DNA of 64,000 bases, taken from the NCBI RefSeq assembly GCF_014839805.1, contig NC_051129.1, forward strand, positions 13,768,920-13,832,919. Direction: 5' to 3'. Positions 23,835 through 34,939 of the stretch are shown piece after piece. The position numbers and the translations under genes are program-made. Under the pieces are notes generated by a model. The model saw only the letters and a program-made list of their open reading frames with translations. It ran no database searches and was not told where the DNA came from. Every line of letters starts with the position of its first letter. The stretch's first letter is position 1. Origin of the DNA: Manduca sexta (taxonomy: Eukaryota; Arthropoda; Insecta; Lepidoptera; Sphingidae).

Positions 23835-24604
23835 TATTCGCCGACAGTTGTCGACGGTCCGTGCATGACACGTTACGCTATTGATCGGCGACGGAACGGT
23901 CTAGTGGGTATAGGATTATATTTTTAATACAAAGAATATTTTTTACCTGACACGTTCCTAGCAAGGTCATAGTATGACATGTATAGTGGGTAGACTCCTT
24001 TATATCTAATTCTATCTTGCACTGAGCAGACCACAAAAATCATAGCCCCTACTTTTTACTTAGGGGACGAATTTTGAAAAATTACCTCATACTTATTTCA
24101 CTGGGGCCATGTTAGACATAATATGACCTTAAAACAGATTTCTTATAAAAAAAGGGTCGGCTCATTCCACAGCCTAGAAGTTTTATTGTGGATATCTAAA
24201 GTTTTTTGTGAGCAAATCCATAGCGCATTTAAAAGTTGTTTTTACTATATTGTAACTGCGTGTAGCAACAAACACAAATTATAGTTCCTAATACATAGCC
24301 CCTGTAACAATCATAAAAAAATAATAACCATTTAACTACGCGAACAACTCTTGCGCATGATTGTACACAATTATTATTAGTGTAGGCTTTTTTGAGTACT
24401 AGATTTTATAACGGTTCTTAATTTAAACAGGCGTCTGTAATTTCGCTGATAGTATCTAGAATTGAAAACCGTTCTAGGTCATTACTGAGAAATATTTTAG
24501 TAGATTTTTTGTTTATGTAATGTAAGTATATCATTTACATACTGTTATGAAAAAGGAATAGACAGAAAGGTTGCCTGGGGTGTAAAATAACCAATTCATT
24601 AGCA
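23835..24604. other. No gene seen
   Basis: AT-rich with no recognised feature. Confidence 0.4.
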
Positions 24605-24975
24605 GAAGAAAGGCAAACGATGCGAAACGCTTGCATTTTGTCAAGCTTATATCCGTGTGATATTAAGTGCCTTCTAGCCGAATTACGGCCACGTTGGCCA
24701 ATCTCAACAGAGGTCAGCCGAGAACGCAGGACATATAGTATTATAGTGTACAAGTGTGTGCGCAATACACGGGTGCACTCTACGTTCATTCAGTCTCATA
24801 ATCCGATGAGACGGCAATATGGCTTGACCGGAGAAAGATCAGGCGCAGGACCAACGGTTTTACATGCTTTCCGAGACACAGATATGTCACACATCCTACT
24901 TCCCGGGATTCAAACCCAGGGCCCAAGCGCGGTAGCCGTACTCAATACAGCTGCGCCACCGAGGTGTCGCTATTT
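24605..24975 (-). mobile_element. SINE-C, near full length
   Basis: A third tRNA-headed SINE, read on the minus strand. The head is CACCTCGGTGGCGCAGCTGT with a B-box-like GGGTTTGAATCCC near 24912. The body includes CGTTGGTCCTGCGCCTGATC and the CGCAATACAC / GTGTGTGCGC region, and the far end lies near 24605. Its body is unrelated to SINE-A and SINE-B although the head resembles SINE-B. Long open frames across it are artefacts of the repeat. Confidence 0.75.
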
Positions 24976-25524
24976 CAGGCATAATTTCCAACATCAGGCA
25001 AAGCCAAGTTCATGTTTTTGAATATAATATTTTACTACGGTCGATTTCTTAAATTATTCTTTATGTAATAGCAAATAATAAGAAAAAGAAACCCTTTTGT
25101 GAAGTCAAAAATAAAAATAAAAAATGGCGTAGCAATTCATAATTGAAATATTGCAATGTACAAAAGTGGGCGCATGTCGTCTCATCTCTTTCTTTCGCGG
25201 GCATCGTAATTGCCCATGACGTCACAATAATATTATTGCATTACTTTTTTTGTGTTTTGACATTTAGCCCTTTCATAGGTTTACGAAGGCTTATATCTTC
25301 TTGATTTTTAAGTGTATTTTGATCCTGCTTTCTACTTTAGATTTTAAATTACGAAAAATCTTGGTAAACTTAATAAAAATATGAGTTAAATAGTCTATTG
25401 CATCCAGAATTGCGCGAGCCTTAGCCCAACTGCTAAACCAATGGGGCAATAATAAGTCTTAATGACATATTTAAACGAAAAAAAATAAGCTTTTCGTATT
25501 ACAATTTTTGTTCTTAAACCCGGA
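24976..25524. other. No gene seen
   Basis: AT-rich with no recognised feature. Confidence 0.4.
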
Positions 25525-25692
25525 ATTTTTTTTTTTTGGCGTCTGCCATGGTTATCACCTGGGGTACCCTGCTAATGGTGTACAGGCGATCCCCCGGCTT
25601 AGCAACCATGGCATTCCCTAAACCCGGAAGTTTGACACCTGGAAGATGAACTCCCCACTTGTCCCTCCTCTCTAAAATGTATAAAAACGTGG
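25525..25692 (-). mobile_element. LINE-I 3' end fragment
   Basis: Starts with T-run, then GGTTATCACC, GTGTACAGGCGATC, CGGCTTAGCAACCATGGC. This is the reverse of 53740-53850, where the order ends in an A-run. Confidence 0.6.
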
Positions 25693-25907
25693 CTACGTTT
25701 CCTAACACTTTAGGATGCCAACCGCAAATTGATTATGACTGGTGAAATCAGTTTTGTGTTAAAAGTGCGTTTGATCACGACATGTTAGCGCCTTTTATTA
25801 ACGCATGCGGAATATGTAGGCAACCTACTTAGGGCTTTTGGACCAATTCTATTGTCTTTGATGTTTGTGTAGGGTTAAGGTGTTGGTATAAATACATATA
25901 ACACTCA

Positions 25908-26450
25908 TCACGGCTTTTATGCCCGAAAGGGAAAGCAGAAGTGCCATCAGAGCATACAATTATCGCCTTATGCTTTCCGTCCCATGACGTGATAGTAGCG
26001 GTAGGTGTCTCATATGTGAGAGTCCGCCTGGGTAGGTACCACCGCAATGTCTACTTCTGCCGCCAAGCAACAGTGTGCAGTCACCGTTGTGTTCCGGTTT
26101 TGAAGGACATTGTAGCCAGTGTAACTACTGGACATAATAAGACTTACACCTCATGTCTCAGGACGGCGAGCGTAGTGGAATACCAAACAATACTTTTAAG
26201 GTCTTGGGTGGTGTTTCTCCTGTTTATGGGTGGTCGTATCGCTCACCATCAGGCGAATGGCAAGGTCGTCTCTACATTCAGAATAATAAAAAAAATGTGA
26301 TAAATTGCGAGCCTATTGCCATATCGGGCACAAATTCCAGACTCCGAGCTGATACTAAACAGAAAAACCCAAATATCACTTTGCCCGACCCTGGATTCGA
26401 ACCCAGGAGCGCAGAGCGCTGCCGTACCGCGCATGCAATACAATTACGTC
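25908..26450 (-). mobile_element. SINE-B, split by LINE-D
   Basis: The 3' part (CATCACGGCTTTTATGCCC to CCGTCCCATGACGTGATAG, 25908-26000) and the rest (TGCGAGCCTATTGCCATATC to the B-box GGATTCGAACCC and tRNA-like head, 26297-26450) make one SINE-B separated by a LINE-D. Confidence 0.75.
26001..26296 (+). mobile_element. LINE-D 3' end inserted in SINE-B
   Basis: Runs from GTAGGTGTCTCATATGTGAG to the A-tail at 26288-26295. Flanks GTGATAGTAGCG (25989-26000) and GTGATAAATTGCG (26297-26309) look like a partly decayed target-site duplication. The overlapping open frames are not genes. Confidence 0.75.
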
Positions 26451-28045
26451 ATCGCGTGTGTAGCCCGGAACTAATGGGCAGCAGGAAGAGGCTTAAAATC
26501 TAATATCTCAGGGTGACAAGCGCAGTTCAGAATAGACTTTGTAACAATGTTGATGTACTACTGCTCATGGGCAGTAATACCAGGCGAGCAACTTGCCTTT
26601 CTCAAGACAAGAACAATCCCATTAGTAAACAATGTAGGCGGCAACGTCACACCATATGCGTGACTTGGTAACCGTTGAAAGTGGCATGAATTGCCAATTG
26701 GCACCCGGCCGTCTGTTCTGGGAACGGTGACGTCACCCGCACAGCCCGTAATGGGCCATTACTTTTTTATACCGAGGTGAATATGCCTTTGATTTACGTG
26801 ATTACCCGTGTAACAAGTTATTTCGCGAGGTTCTTTGACTTTAATTTTGAATACGTATTGCCAGGTCATGGACAACAGCTAAGGTTTTTTTTAATGCTTA
26901 CTCTGTTTCATAAGTAAACAAAGTAATCCGTCAGTTTTCTTTTCAAATGCTAGAAAGATAATCCGTTTATTGCAACACTTTAACGTAATAACATGTTTAT
27001 AATGTTTGCTGGTTGTTTATCTAGACCAGTAAACTGTCTTAAAACTCCACCTGCGGAATGTCCTAGGCAGTCAGCCTAATCCTAAGTTATTCCTAATATA
27101 AAAGTCATATCCTCTATTTATTCATGTTTCATTACATCTGAAATAAATACCGAAATATTTTCACAAACTTTCTCTATGTTACTAAAATTTATTGTTAGCA
27201 ACAAACAAATATAAGTAATCTATATTTTTTCTAAGAATACCATTGATAAGCACGTCAAAATATGTTAATTAATTGTATTACTTACTGCAAATATTACGAA
27301 ACTGCATAAACAACGCCATGGACTTTGTCCGTAACATAACGCCAGGTGTCGTTGACGTCGACAGGGAAGCATCCAGTGTGTAGCCCGGGGCTAGATGTAG
27401 GCTTTGGGAGCGAAAATCAAATCCAAGTTTTACTTTTGCCTTATTTAACTGACTATTTGAGCGCAGTTATTTGAAAAATTGTTTTGTTGGTTTAATTTAA
27501 TGTAATTTTTGTTTGGTTTCTACCGGCCTCTACAGCTGCTCCAAATCTAGCTATTCGTAGTTTGCGAGACAGTATCAGTCCTTTTTGGTAATCCAGTAGG
27601 ATTACTAAATTCGGCAGTAGGATTAAAAATCCATATAAAATTGACAATGTTATTACTATTTATATATTTTATTTATCCTATACTATTTCAGTTTATTTTT
27701 TCGATTGCCCTCGTAAGGTACATGTATGTTTTTGTATAAACGATGACCCCCTGAGTTTGTCTCTGGACGACGCGCGTAATTTCCCAATAATGCTACGAAA
27801 GGAAAATATTATACTAGAAACAGCATAGTTGTTACATTCTTGTATATTATTTAAAATGTAAACACAGTTAACACATAAAATGTTATTTACTATGATAGCA
27901 ATGCTATATGATAGGTACAGTCATCCACATGAGTAGCTGAAAATATTAAAAACTTTTGACTTATACATTTTTGGGTTATAATCAATAGTTTTTTTTATTT
28001 ACAAAAATAAAATAAAAGGAGTTTACTTCACACACGAAATAAATG
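26451..28045. other. No gene supported
   Basis: A diverged LINE-like tail may lie at 26500-26610 (ATCTCAGGGTGACAAGCGCAG). The rest is AT-rich with no recognised feature. Confidence 0.4.
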
Positions 28046-28150
28046 TTAAATATTTTTTTTTTGCCTAGAGGTAATCATTTCTCGTCAGTCGACATTATAT
28101 TTGGACACCACTCGTCTTACCATCAGGTGCAGGTCACTTTATGCCAATAT
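28046..28150 (+). mobile_element. LINE-E 3' end fragment
   Basis: GAGGTAATCATTTCTCGTCAG, TCGACATTATATTTGGACACC and CTTACCATCAGGTGCAGG match the LINE-E tail. The terminal A-run is missing. Confidence 0.65.
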
Positions 28151-28232
28151 AAAGCAAACATTTGTTATAATTTTCAAGTAAATAAAACCGACCAGCCCAC
28201 TTAGAATATCTCAAAACGCGAAGTTAAAAAAA

Positions 28233-28320
28233 CGACTTATAAGTCGATGTCGTTTAACTTTAATGTTTGTGATTGGTCGAGAGGCCAATGCGCCGGTCAC
28301 GTGTTAGTTTTTCAACCAAT
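28233..28320. promoter_or_regulatory. Promoter-like motif cluster
   Basis: A 14-bp perfect palindrome CGACTTATAAGTCG (28233-28246) is followed by ATTGG (28272), CCAAT (28285), an E-box CACGTG (28298) and CCAAT (28316). CCAAT boxes and E-boxes are classic animal promoter elements (NF-Y, bHLH). No downstream host gene was found, so function is inference. Confidence 0.3.
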
Positions 28321-28813
28321 AACAATTATCCGACTTACTCATGTGTTTTTACAAAATTTTTAAGCTCACGACTTTGTTCACGGCCCGTAGTATTTTTACA
28401 TCGAAAGGGGAAAATACTATTCTTAATAATTGGAGTGGATTAAATAAAAAAAAAAAAAACTACAAAACAAAAAAAAAACATACATTATCAGTGCGCTTTT
28501 CCTGCATACCGCAGTTTTTTCCTCATAATGCAACATTTTCTAATTTCCACTCATTTTCCTCAATCATAAAAGCTTTATTTGAATATAGTTGTATAATAAT
28601 TCTTATTATACGACTCGCGATTCATTTTGAATGTTAATGCTAAGAGAATTAAATTGAGGATATAAATATACCCAGAGAAGTTAAAACACACCTATGTATA
28701 CGATTCAGGGAAGGAAAAATAATGTTAACAATGAATAACTTTATTTAATTTATTATTTTCAATAAATAGAATAAATATAATGTAAGAGATATTATTTATA
28801 CTACAATAATAAT
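28321..28813. other. No gene supported
   Basis: An open frame at 28341-28637 is AT-biased with homopolymer runs and looks like chance. Confidence 0.4.
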
Positions 28814-29215
28814 AATTTGTTGATCGATTGTCGCGCCGGGCAATACTTGTTGATGTCACCATTCCGCATGACGATAACCTTGTTAAGGCCGAAAAAGACA
28901 AAATGTCTAAATATTTTGGCTTAGCACACAAGGTTACTGACATGTGGGATGTGGACTCTGCAATTATTGTCCCGATTGTCGTTTCTGCGCATGGGTTGAT
29001 ACCAAAGACCCTTGAACAACATCTTCAAAAGCTCTCAATTGGCCTTTGGGTCGGAGGCCAGATGCAGAAAGCAGTGTTGCAGGACACAGCGCGCATTGTT
29101 AGGAGATTCCTCACTTTGAATCCCTGACCGCCGGTGGCTTGGGTCTTGAGCGTCGCCATCGAAGGGTGATATTTTTATTTAATATTTTTATATGCATTTT
29201 TTTCATTAAATATAT
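28814..29215 (+). mobile_element. 5'-truncated LINE (RLE-type?) with A-rich tail
   Basis: Comprises the C-terminal coding segment at 28816-29127 plus about 90 bp of 3' untranslated sequence ending in A/T-rich DNA. Truncation at the 5' side falls inside the protein, as usual for target-primed LINE insertions. No target duplication could be seen. Confidence 0.75.
28816..29127 (+). CDS. LINE protein C-terminal fragment (endonuclease region)
   Basis: An uninterrupted frame of 103 codons and a stop, reading FVDRLSRRA at its left edge and ending in IVRRFLTLNP. The string LVDVTIPHDDNLVKAEKDK, followed by a KYF-LAHKVTDMW segment and VIVPIVVSA-like hydrophobic core, is the C-terminal region of an insect non-LTR retrotransposon protein. 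By memory of the family I take it as the end of a restriction-like endonuclease (PD-D type) domain, as in R2/R4-related LINEs; the PD half is missing because of truncation. The true protein started far upstream, so no start codon is expected. TAA at 28813-28815 lies just outside the copied part. The frame has no stop or shift, suggesting a rather young insertion. Confidence is high for a LINE and moderate for the clade. Confidence 0.75.
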   Translation, partial: FVDRLSRRAILVDVTIPHDDNLVKAEKDKMSKYFGLAHKVTDMWDVDSAIIVPIVVSAHGLIPKTLEQHLQKLSIGLWVGGQMQKAVLQDTARIVRRFLTLNP

Positions 29216-30764
29216 ATATAAAATATAGAAAAAAATAAAAAATAAAAAGTAATCACAATGGAAAAATAACATCTAAGAATGTTACACGAGTCTTGGGGTT
29301 ATTTGAAACAAATTGTTGAAACGAAAGACCAATTATTTGTTTGTTTACATCAAAAGTGAAACCTTGGAGGCGCTTGACCGCGCACAAATTTTACTAGAGT
29401 TAGTTAACTCGCTCGTTATCGGTTTATACTTCACTAACCATTGCGTTTAACAATATTTTGACAGCCTTCATGGGTTAGCAGGTTTGAATTTCGTTCAGAG
29501 ATAATTAGATTTTAATTATAGATTTACATTAAGAAAGATTCCTTTCATTTCTGTTTATTTAGGTAGAGAAATATCAAAATATTATATACCGCTTTCAAAA
29601 ACCACAAAAAACCAATAATAATTTGACACGACCTATATACTTGTTACCAATTTTGGAGTCGATGCCTAATAATTAAACATTGTTTTCGTACATTTGTTCA
29701 TGTATTTAGATTTAGCTTAATTAGCCATTTTAATGACTAACGTTTATTTTTTATTATGTACCTACTCCAAAATCAGTAACCAGTGTATAAGTAATTATGA
29801 AATATTTTTTTTGTTTTTAGTGGTTTTTTAAAGCAGTATAATATTTTGTTAAAAAGTATTTATTTTTTGCTTTTTCGTTTTAATAAAAATTTGTATACAT
29901 TAGTTAGTAAAAATTAATATACGTTAACGATATCATAGATGACATAATTTTAAGAGTTTTCTGATGTATCTCCGAAGTCAAGGGTCCAACAATAAAAAAA
30001 TAGATCGAAAATAGCGATCGGGATCGTGTATTCAAATGGTAGCTAGTTTAAAATACCAAAAAACAATATTATACTTACTTAATTTTCTAAGCGTTACGTT
30101 TACTGCAACTAAGAATTCTAGGCACTTTCTTGGAGTCCGGTAACAAAAAACATATTATTCAAACATATTCAAAGGTCTAAAACTTTTTTTTTATTATTAA
30201 CTACCGCATTACCGTTTAGATAACAAATACATTTATGTATATCGATTTTGAAACGATGCTCTATGAAACCAACACTCTACGTTTCAATATCGATTTTAAT
30301 ACGCAACAATGGATTGTAGGGTGACCACACTGCATTAGCAGACACAATATCCGACAGTGTGCGTATTTGTTAGCCAACCCTTCATACGTGAGAATTAGGC
30401 CAGTAAGGAGATGAAAGCTAGTGCGAGAGCTTTCCCAAACACTTTTGAAGTGCCGGTCATTGACCTCTCGTTGGGGTGACTACAATGTCCCTTAGTGTCA
30501 GATTTCAGTGCTTAAAAGGATATATGTGTTATTATTTTAGCCCTTAAAGGGGCGTTAAGGTCTGCTTTTGTATGTTCGGTAGTTTCCGCACGCGAGGGGT
30601 TTGGATATCGTGTTTTACTGTCACATACAGAGATTTCAATTTATCAGCCAATTTTTAGAAATGGATTATTTCGCGGAGTGGTAGATTTCGTTTAGTTTCA
30701 AGAAATATATTTTTTTAATTCATACATTAGATATACATATCAATCCATGCGGTATTCGTTAATT
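29216..30764. other. No gene seen
   Basis: AT-rich. A slightly more GC-rich stretch at 30300-30500 shows no recognised coding or repeat signature. Confidence 0.4.
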
Positions 30765-30885
30765 TTTTTTATTGCCTAACTACGCAAACGAGCAAGCGGT
30801 CCGTCTGATGGTAAGCAGCATCCGACGACAATGGACTTATGCAATGCTAACGGCACCACAAACACTCTGCCTACCGAAAAGTCTA
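30765..30885 (-). mobile_element. LINE-K 3' end fragment
   Basis: T-run, CTACGCAAACGAGCAAGCGG, GTCTGATGGTAAGCAGC, then TGCCTACCG. It resembles 34535-34638. A CR1/jockey-like LINE tail by motif. Confidence 0.6.
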
Positions 30886-32300
30886 GTTAATCTATAAATT
30901 AGTCTGTTTATTTTGTCAAATTTGGCTATGAATTATGAAATTATAAAAAATAGCGAATACTTTTTATATTTGTAGATTTTAATGAACGATAAATGAGTTC
31001 GATACAAGAATCGAACCGCACGCTCCCGCACCATGCAAATGAGCGGCGCACGCACAGCTTTCACAATACCCCTATACTATAACTACCTCACTATACTCAT
31101 ACTTTCGCATCACGACTTTCCCACTGGGTTACTTCCTAACAGGAAACAATGAATGTGCTCCGACAAAGTCATCAAAGATGAAAAACCCATTTTTGGGTCC
31201 TGTACTTCAAATATAACTACTGTCCAATATATTCAAACGAAAGTATTTACAAATAGTGAATAATTAGAAATCCAAAACATTACCCAAACAAATTAACAAA
31301 TACATGAAGCCAAATTCTATTTCCGCCATGAAAAAGTACAGAAATTTCGTCACAGTTTAAAACTAGAAGGAAGTCGCTGACTTCTAATCTTACTCGAGGG
31401 GTCAACGACATGAAAATGGAAAAGAATATTTGGCACCAGTCCGGAGTTACGTGTCGTCCCTTTAATGTTTTAGGGTTCGTCTGGAGAATATCGGATGTCC
31501 AGAAACAAGATATTTGTTTACAAAATGTCGTTTAAATGTTTTAATACTGTATTTTAAAATTTTGGAGAAAGTATGACCTCTTTCACTTTTGTGACAACTA
31601 TAATATTATTGTCTTTCAGAATATGTTTCTCCGGTCTAACATCGGCTAGGAGTCTGTTAGTTTTAATGTGTGGGGTGTAGGGTGAATTCTTTGGAGTTTG
31701 AGATTTTGTTTTGCATGAGTGGTTAATTTCAATTTTTTTTTATAAGTATGTAAGTGACCTAGTTCATGTAATGTCTGTTATTAGTTGATTCGATCTTAAT
31801 TTAAAGATTTAAAGTTGTTAATACTTTATGGTCAAGGCTGTGTAGTGCGTACGTCTATAAGGGGCATTCATATTTAAAATTTATAATGTTTCACAATATA
31901 ACCTATATGTAAGAGGTTATACTGTTGATGTACCAATATAAATAAATCTCTAAAATTCTACGAACATCCCGTGACGGCCTTCCCAATATTCTAGTTTAAA
32001 TCCAGGGCAAAATTAGGAACGGTCTTTAATTTAATAACGAGCAGTGATGCTGTATCAGTTATCTAAGAGAAGAATTTGAAAACCCAAATAGAATATGTAT
32101 CGTCCACTAATTCCTATTCTTCTCCCTTAGGGCCTACTGTTATATATGTAGTTATAAGTATAGCGTGCTGCGTACACGCCCTTGTCGATGGGCTAATAAA
32201 TTAGTGCGTTACGAGCCAGCGTTTGTTTCACTCGTGTCCCGTATTGCATACTTAACACCTACCATAAAAGTCAAACTCCAAAATAAATGGCAAACATAAG
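30886..32300. other. No gene seen
   Basis: AT-rich with no recognised feature. Confidence 0.4.
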
Positions 32301-32313
32301 AGTGCATATAGCA

Positions 32314-32563
32314 CACACACACATCATCACGCATTTAACGCCGGGTATGCAGAGGTACAACCAGGACACCCACTTTTCGCAAAGTCTGTTCCGTCCCATG
32401 ACGTGGTAGGAGGCGAGCCTATCGCCATAGCGTGCACAAATACCAGGCTGATACTGAGCAGGAAAACCCAAATATCACTTTGCTCGACTCGGGATTTGAA
32501 CCCTCAACCCGGGACCTCAGAGTGCTCTGTACCGCGAATGCAGTACAACTATGCCACCGAGGC
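32314..32563 (-). mobile_element. SINE-B, full length
   Basis: Reading minus, head CTGCCTCGGTGGCATAGTTG, B-box GGTTCAAATCCC, CAAAGTGATATTTGGG, GGCGATAGGCTCGCC and GCGTGATGATGTGTGTG. Perfect 13-bp duplications AGTGCATATAGCA flank it (32301-32313 and 32564-32576). Overlapping open frames are by-products. Confidence 0.85.
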
Positions 32564-32696
32564 AGTGCATATAGCATTATACGCGAAATGGCGATTAACA
32601 TTATTGGAATATTGTGAAAAAGCTCTTAACCTCAGTTAACCCAATTACTCCTATCCGCATTATGACAAAGGAGACGAATGAAAAATTATACTTATT

Positions 32697-33052
32697 GAAA
32701 TTATTCATAGTTTGTGTAACATTGTAGTCATCGATATATAGGTACTACGTACTAGATTTGGCATTCCGAACATTCACTGTGTTCAACTGAATTGAACTGC
32801 AATCCATTCAAACTGAATAGTATGGTCGATATTGACAGCTTGTGGTTGTGTATGGATTGGCGCTTATGATATAAGAACTCGAGTCTAAATGTAAATCTGG
32901 ATTTGAATAAAAAATATTGGTCAAATAAAAAAAAAAAATTGTTGATCATGTGAATAAATAGGTTATAACAGTGACGTTTTGGTTGCCATTTTAGTTCAGA
33001 TTTTGAACAAATAGTTTATATGGACGTTCGTGTCTATAGAATATACGTCAAT
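32697..33052 (-). repeat. Inverted-pair repeat, copy 1
   Basis: Aligns in reverse with 50092-50436 along nearly its whole length. Shared blocks include GTACTACGTACTAGAT, AATAAAAAATATT, GTGAATAAATAGG, TAACAGTGACGTTTTGGTTG and TTTGAACAAATAGTTTATAT. Similarity stops near ACGTCAAT on one side and ATGAATAATTT on the other. It is not one of the LINE/SINE families above. Confidence 0.8.
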
Positions 33053-33519
33053 GCTTGTAGTTCATTAATTAGAATTCGAAAATTAGTAATCTATCGCTAA
33101 CCTGAAGTTATCTGGAAAAACTACGACCAAGATGCCTACGACATATTATTTAACAAACAATTGGTGAAAATTATAAATTCCCCGGGTTTTATCACTGCAA
33201 AATCTAGATTCAACCTTTACAAGTAGAAACAATTTATCAAAACAATTATCAAATAATAAAAATATTTCATCGCGCAATATCTGTCAAGTGATTTAACCGA
33301 TACGATTGTTAATACAAGGGAATGATTAATTACAAATTTCCCAGAAATGGAATTTACTATCTTCGATTAAAACATTCTTTTTTTAAATTACATAACGTTC
33401 CATTTTTCTTTTTATTTTGATAAATAAAACAGAGTTGTACATACATTAAATATGAATAAAGAATTATATAAAACTCCGTTGATTTTTTAAAAAATAAATG
33501 CATAATATGTGTAACTTAT
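33053..33519. other. No gene seen
   Basis: AT-rich with no recognised feature. Confidence 0.4.
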
Positions 33520-33817
33520 GTTTTTTTTATTGCTTTGAATGACGAGACGAGCTTGCCGTTCGCCTGATGGTACACGATACGATCGCCCATAAGCAGTAGA
33601 AACACCTTGAATTACAAAGTATTGTTTGGTATTCCATTGCGCTCGCCATCCTGAGACATGAGATGTTAAGTCTTATTATGTCCAGTAGTAAAACTAGCTA
33701 CATTGTCTTTCAAACCAGAACACGACAGTGACTACACACTGCTGCTTGGCGGCAGAAATAAGACATTGCGGTGGTACCTACCCAGACGTCTCTCACATAT
33801 GGGAGACCTACCACCAG
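33520..33817 (-). mobile_element. LINE-D 3' end, long copy
   Basis: A-tail as T-run, TTGCTTTGAATGACGAGACG, TCGCCTGATGGTACACG, on to GCTGCTTGGCGGCAGAAATA and GAGACCTACCACCAGT. One of the least diverged copies. A plus-strand open frame over it is not a gene. Confidence 0.8.
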
Positions 33818-34534
33818 TACGTAGTATTTTTACCGTTCTTGTATTTTTATTTCGTGATCACAATATCACGTAGCCCTTTGAATTTTAAAGACACATACCA
33901 GTCTCGCGTGACATGACGTGTTTTGTTTCAAAAATACATCCGATCGCCCTATTTAAGAATAAAATCGCTCAATTCTTACTTTGTACATATTCTAAAGTTA
34001 TTTTCCATTGTTTTTTTTTTTCGATAAAAAAGAGCGGTGCTAGTTTTAGTGTGTATCTTATGACTAAGCTAATTTTGACAAAGTTTGTTTTTATTTATAA
34101 GTGGATTTATTTTTATGATTTAAATATCATTAAAACAGTAAAAACCGTAATTTGCGTTAGCCCCAAACACTACACAGTAGCATAAACGTTATCCTAACTG
34201 AATTAAGTTATCAACGTGACATGAAATATTTAGAATTCTTAACTTCGTATTCACGTCCCATATTTTGACTTAAGTTTGATTTATTATATGTGTATAGTTT
34301 GCCACATTTAGTTGGTCTTCTATCTCTTTCACGCTCGTGGTTTACGTATCTACTATCTCACTCTAGTCAAATATGAACACGTGTGATAAGTCAATGGCTT
34401 CTTAACCCATAGATAAGTGATAATTATGGTAGATGTTTGAAATTCGGTCACGAAGCTCTTAAGTTGCTAATATTTGATAACGAGTGAACGAAACTGCACC
34501 TTATTCATATTGAAGACCGGTTTCTTTTTGTAAG
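33818..34534. other. No gene supported
   Basis: The open frame at 33913-34185 is AT-rich with no recognised domain. Confidence 0.4.
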
Positions 34535-34638
34535 TAAGCAAACAAGCAAGTCCGCCTGATGGTGAGCAGCCTCCAACGCCCATTGACTGTAGCAATGTCA
34601 TACATAGCCAAGCCGTTGCCTACCGGGAGGCAAGCACT
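34535..34638 (-). mobile_element. LINE-K 3' end fragment
   Basis: AAGCAAACAAGCAAG, CCGCCTGATGGTGAGCAGCC and CCGTTGCCTACCGGGAGG. It directly abuts a SINE-A whose head is missing. Confidence 0.6.
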
Positions 34639-34640
34639 CA

Positions 34641-34939
34641 CTTAGTACGGAACGGACTGCCGAAACGAATGTCCGCAGGTTCAAATCCCACGGGCACACA
34701 CCCTCTGACTTCTAAAATTATGTGTGTATTCCTTATGAATCATCGCTTGCTTTCACGTTGAAAGAGAAAATTGTCAGGAAACCTGCATACCTGAGAAATT
34801 CTCTAAGAATCTTCAGGGTATGAGTCTGCCAATCCGCACTAGGCCAGCGTGGATTAAAGCCTAATCCCTCTCAGTAGCAGAGGAGGCCCGAGCCCAGCAG
34901 TGGGACAGTATATAATACAGGGCTGATATTATTATTATT
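34641..34939 (+). mobile_element. SINE-A, head truncated
   Basis: GTACGGAACGGACTGCCG, B-box GGTTCAAATCCC (34679), CACTAGGCCAGCGTGG, GAGGAGGCCCGAGCCCAGCA and an ATT tail. Only the first bases of the tRNA-like head, with the A box, are lacking. Confidence 0.8.

Noticed and set aside
24880..24970. tRNA gene
   Set aside because: A-box and B-box-like motifs are present, but the sequence is joined to a SINE body and lacks a proper acceptor stem. The same applies to the SINE-A and SINE-B heads.
24620..25021. 133-codon plus-strand frame
   Set aside because: It lies almost entirely inside SINE-C in reverse orientation.
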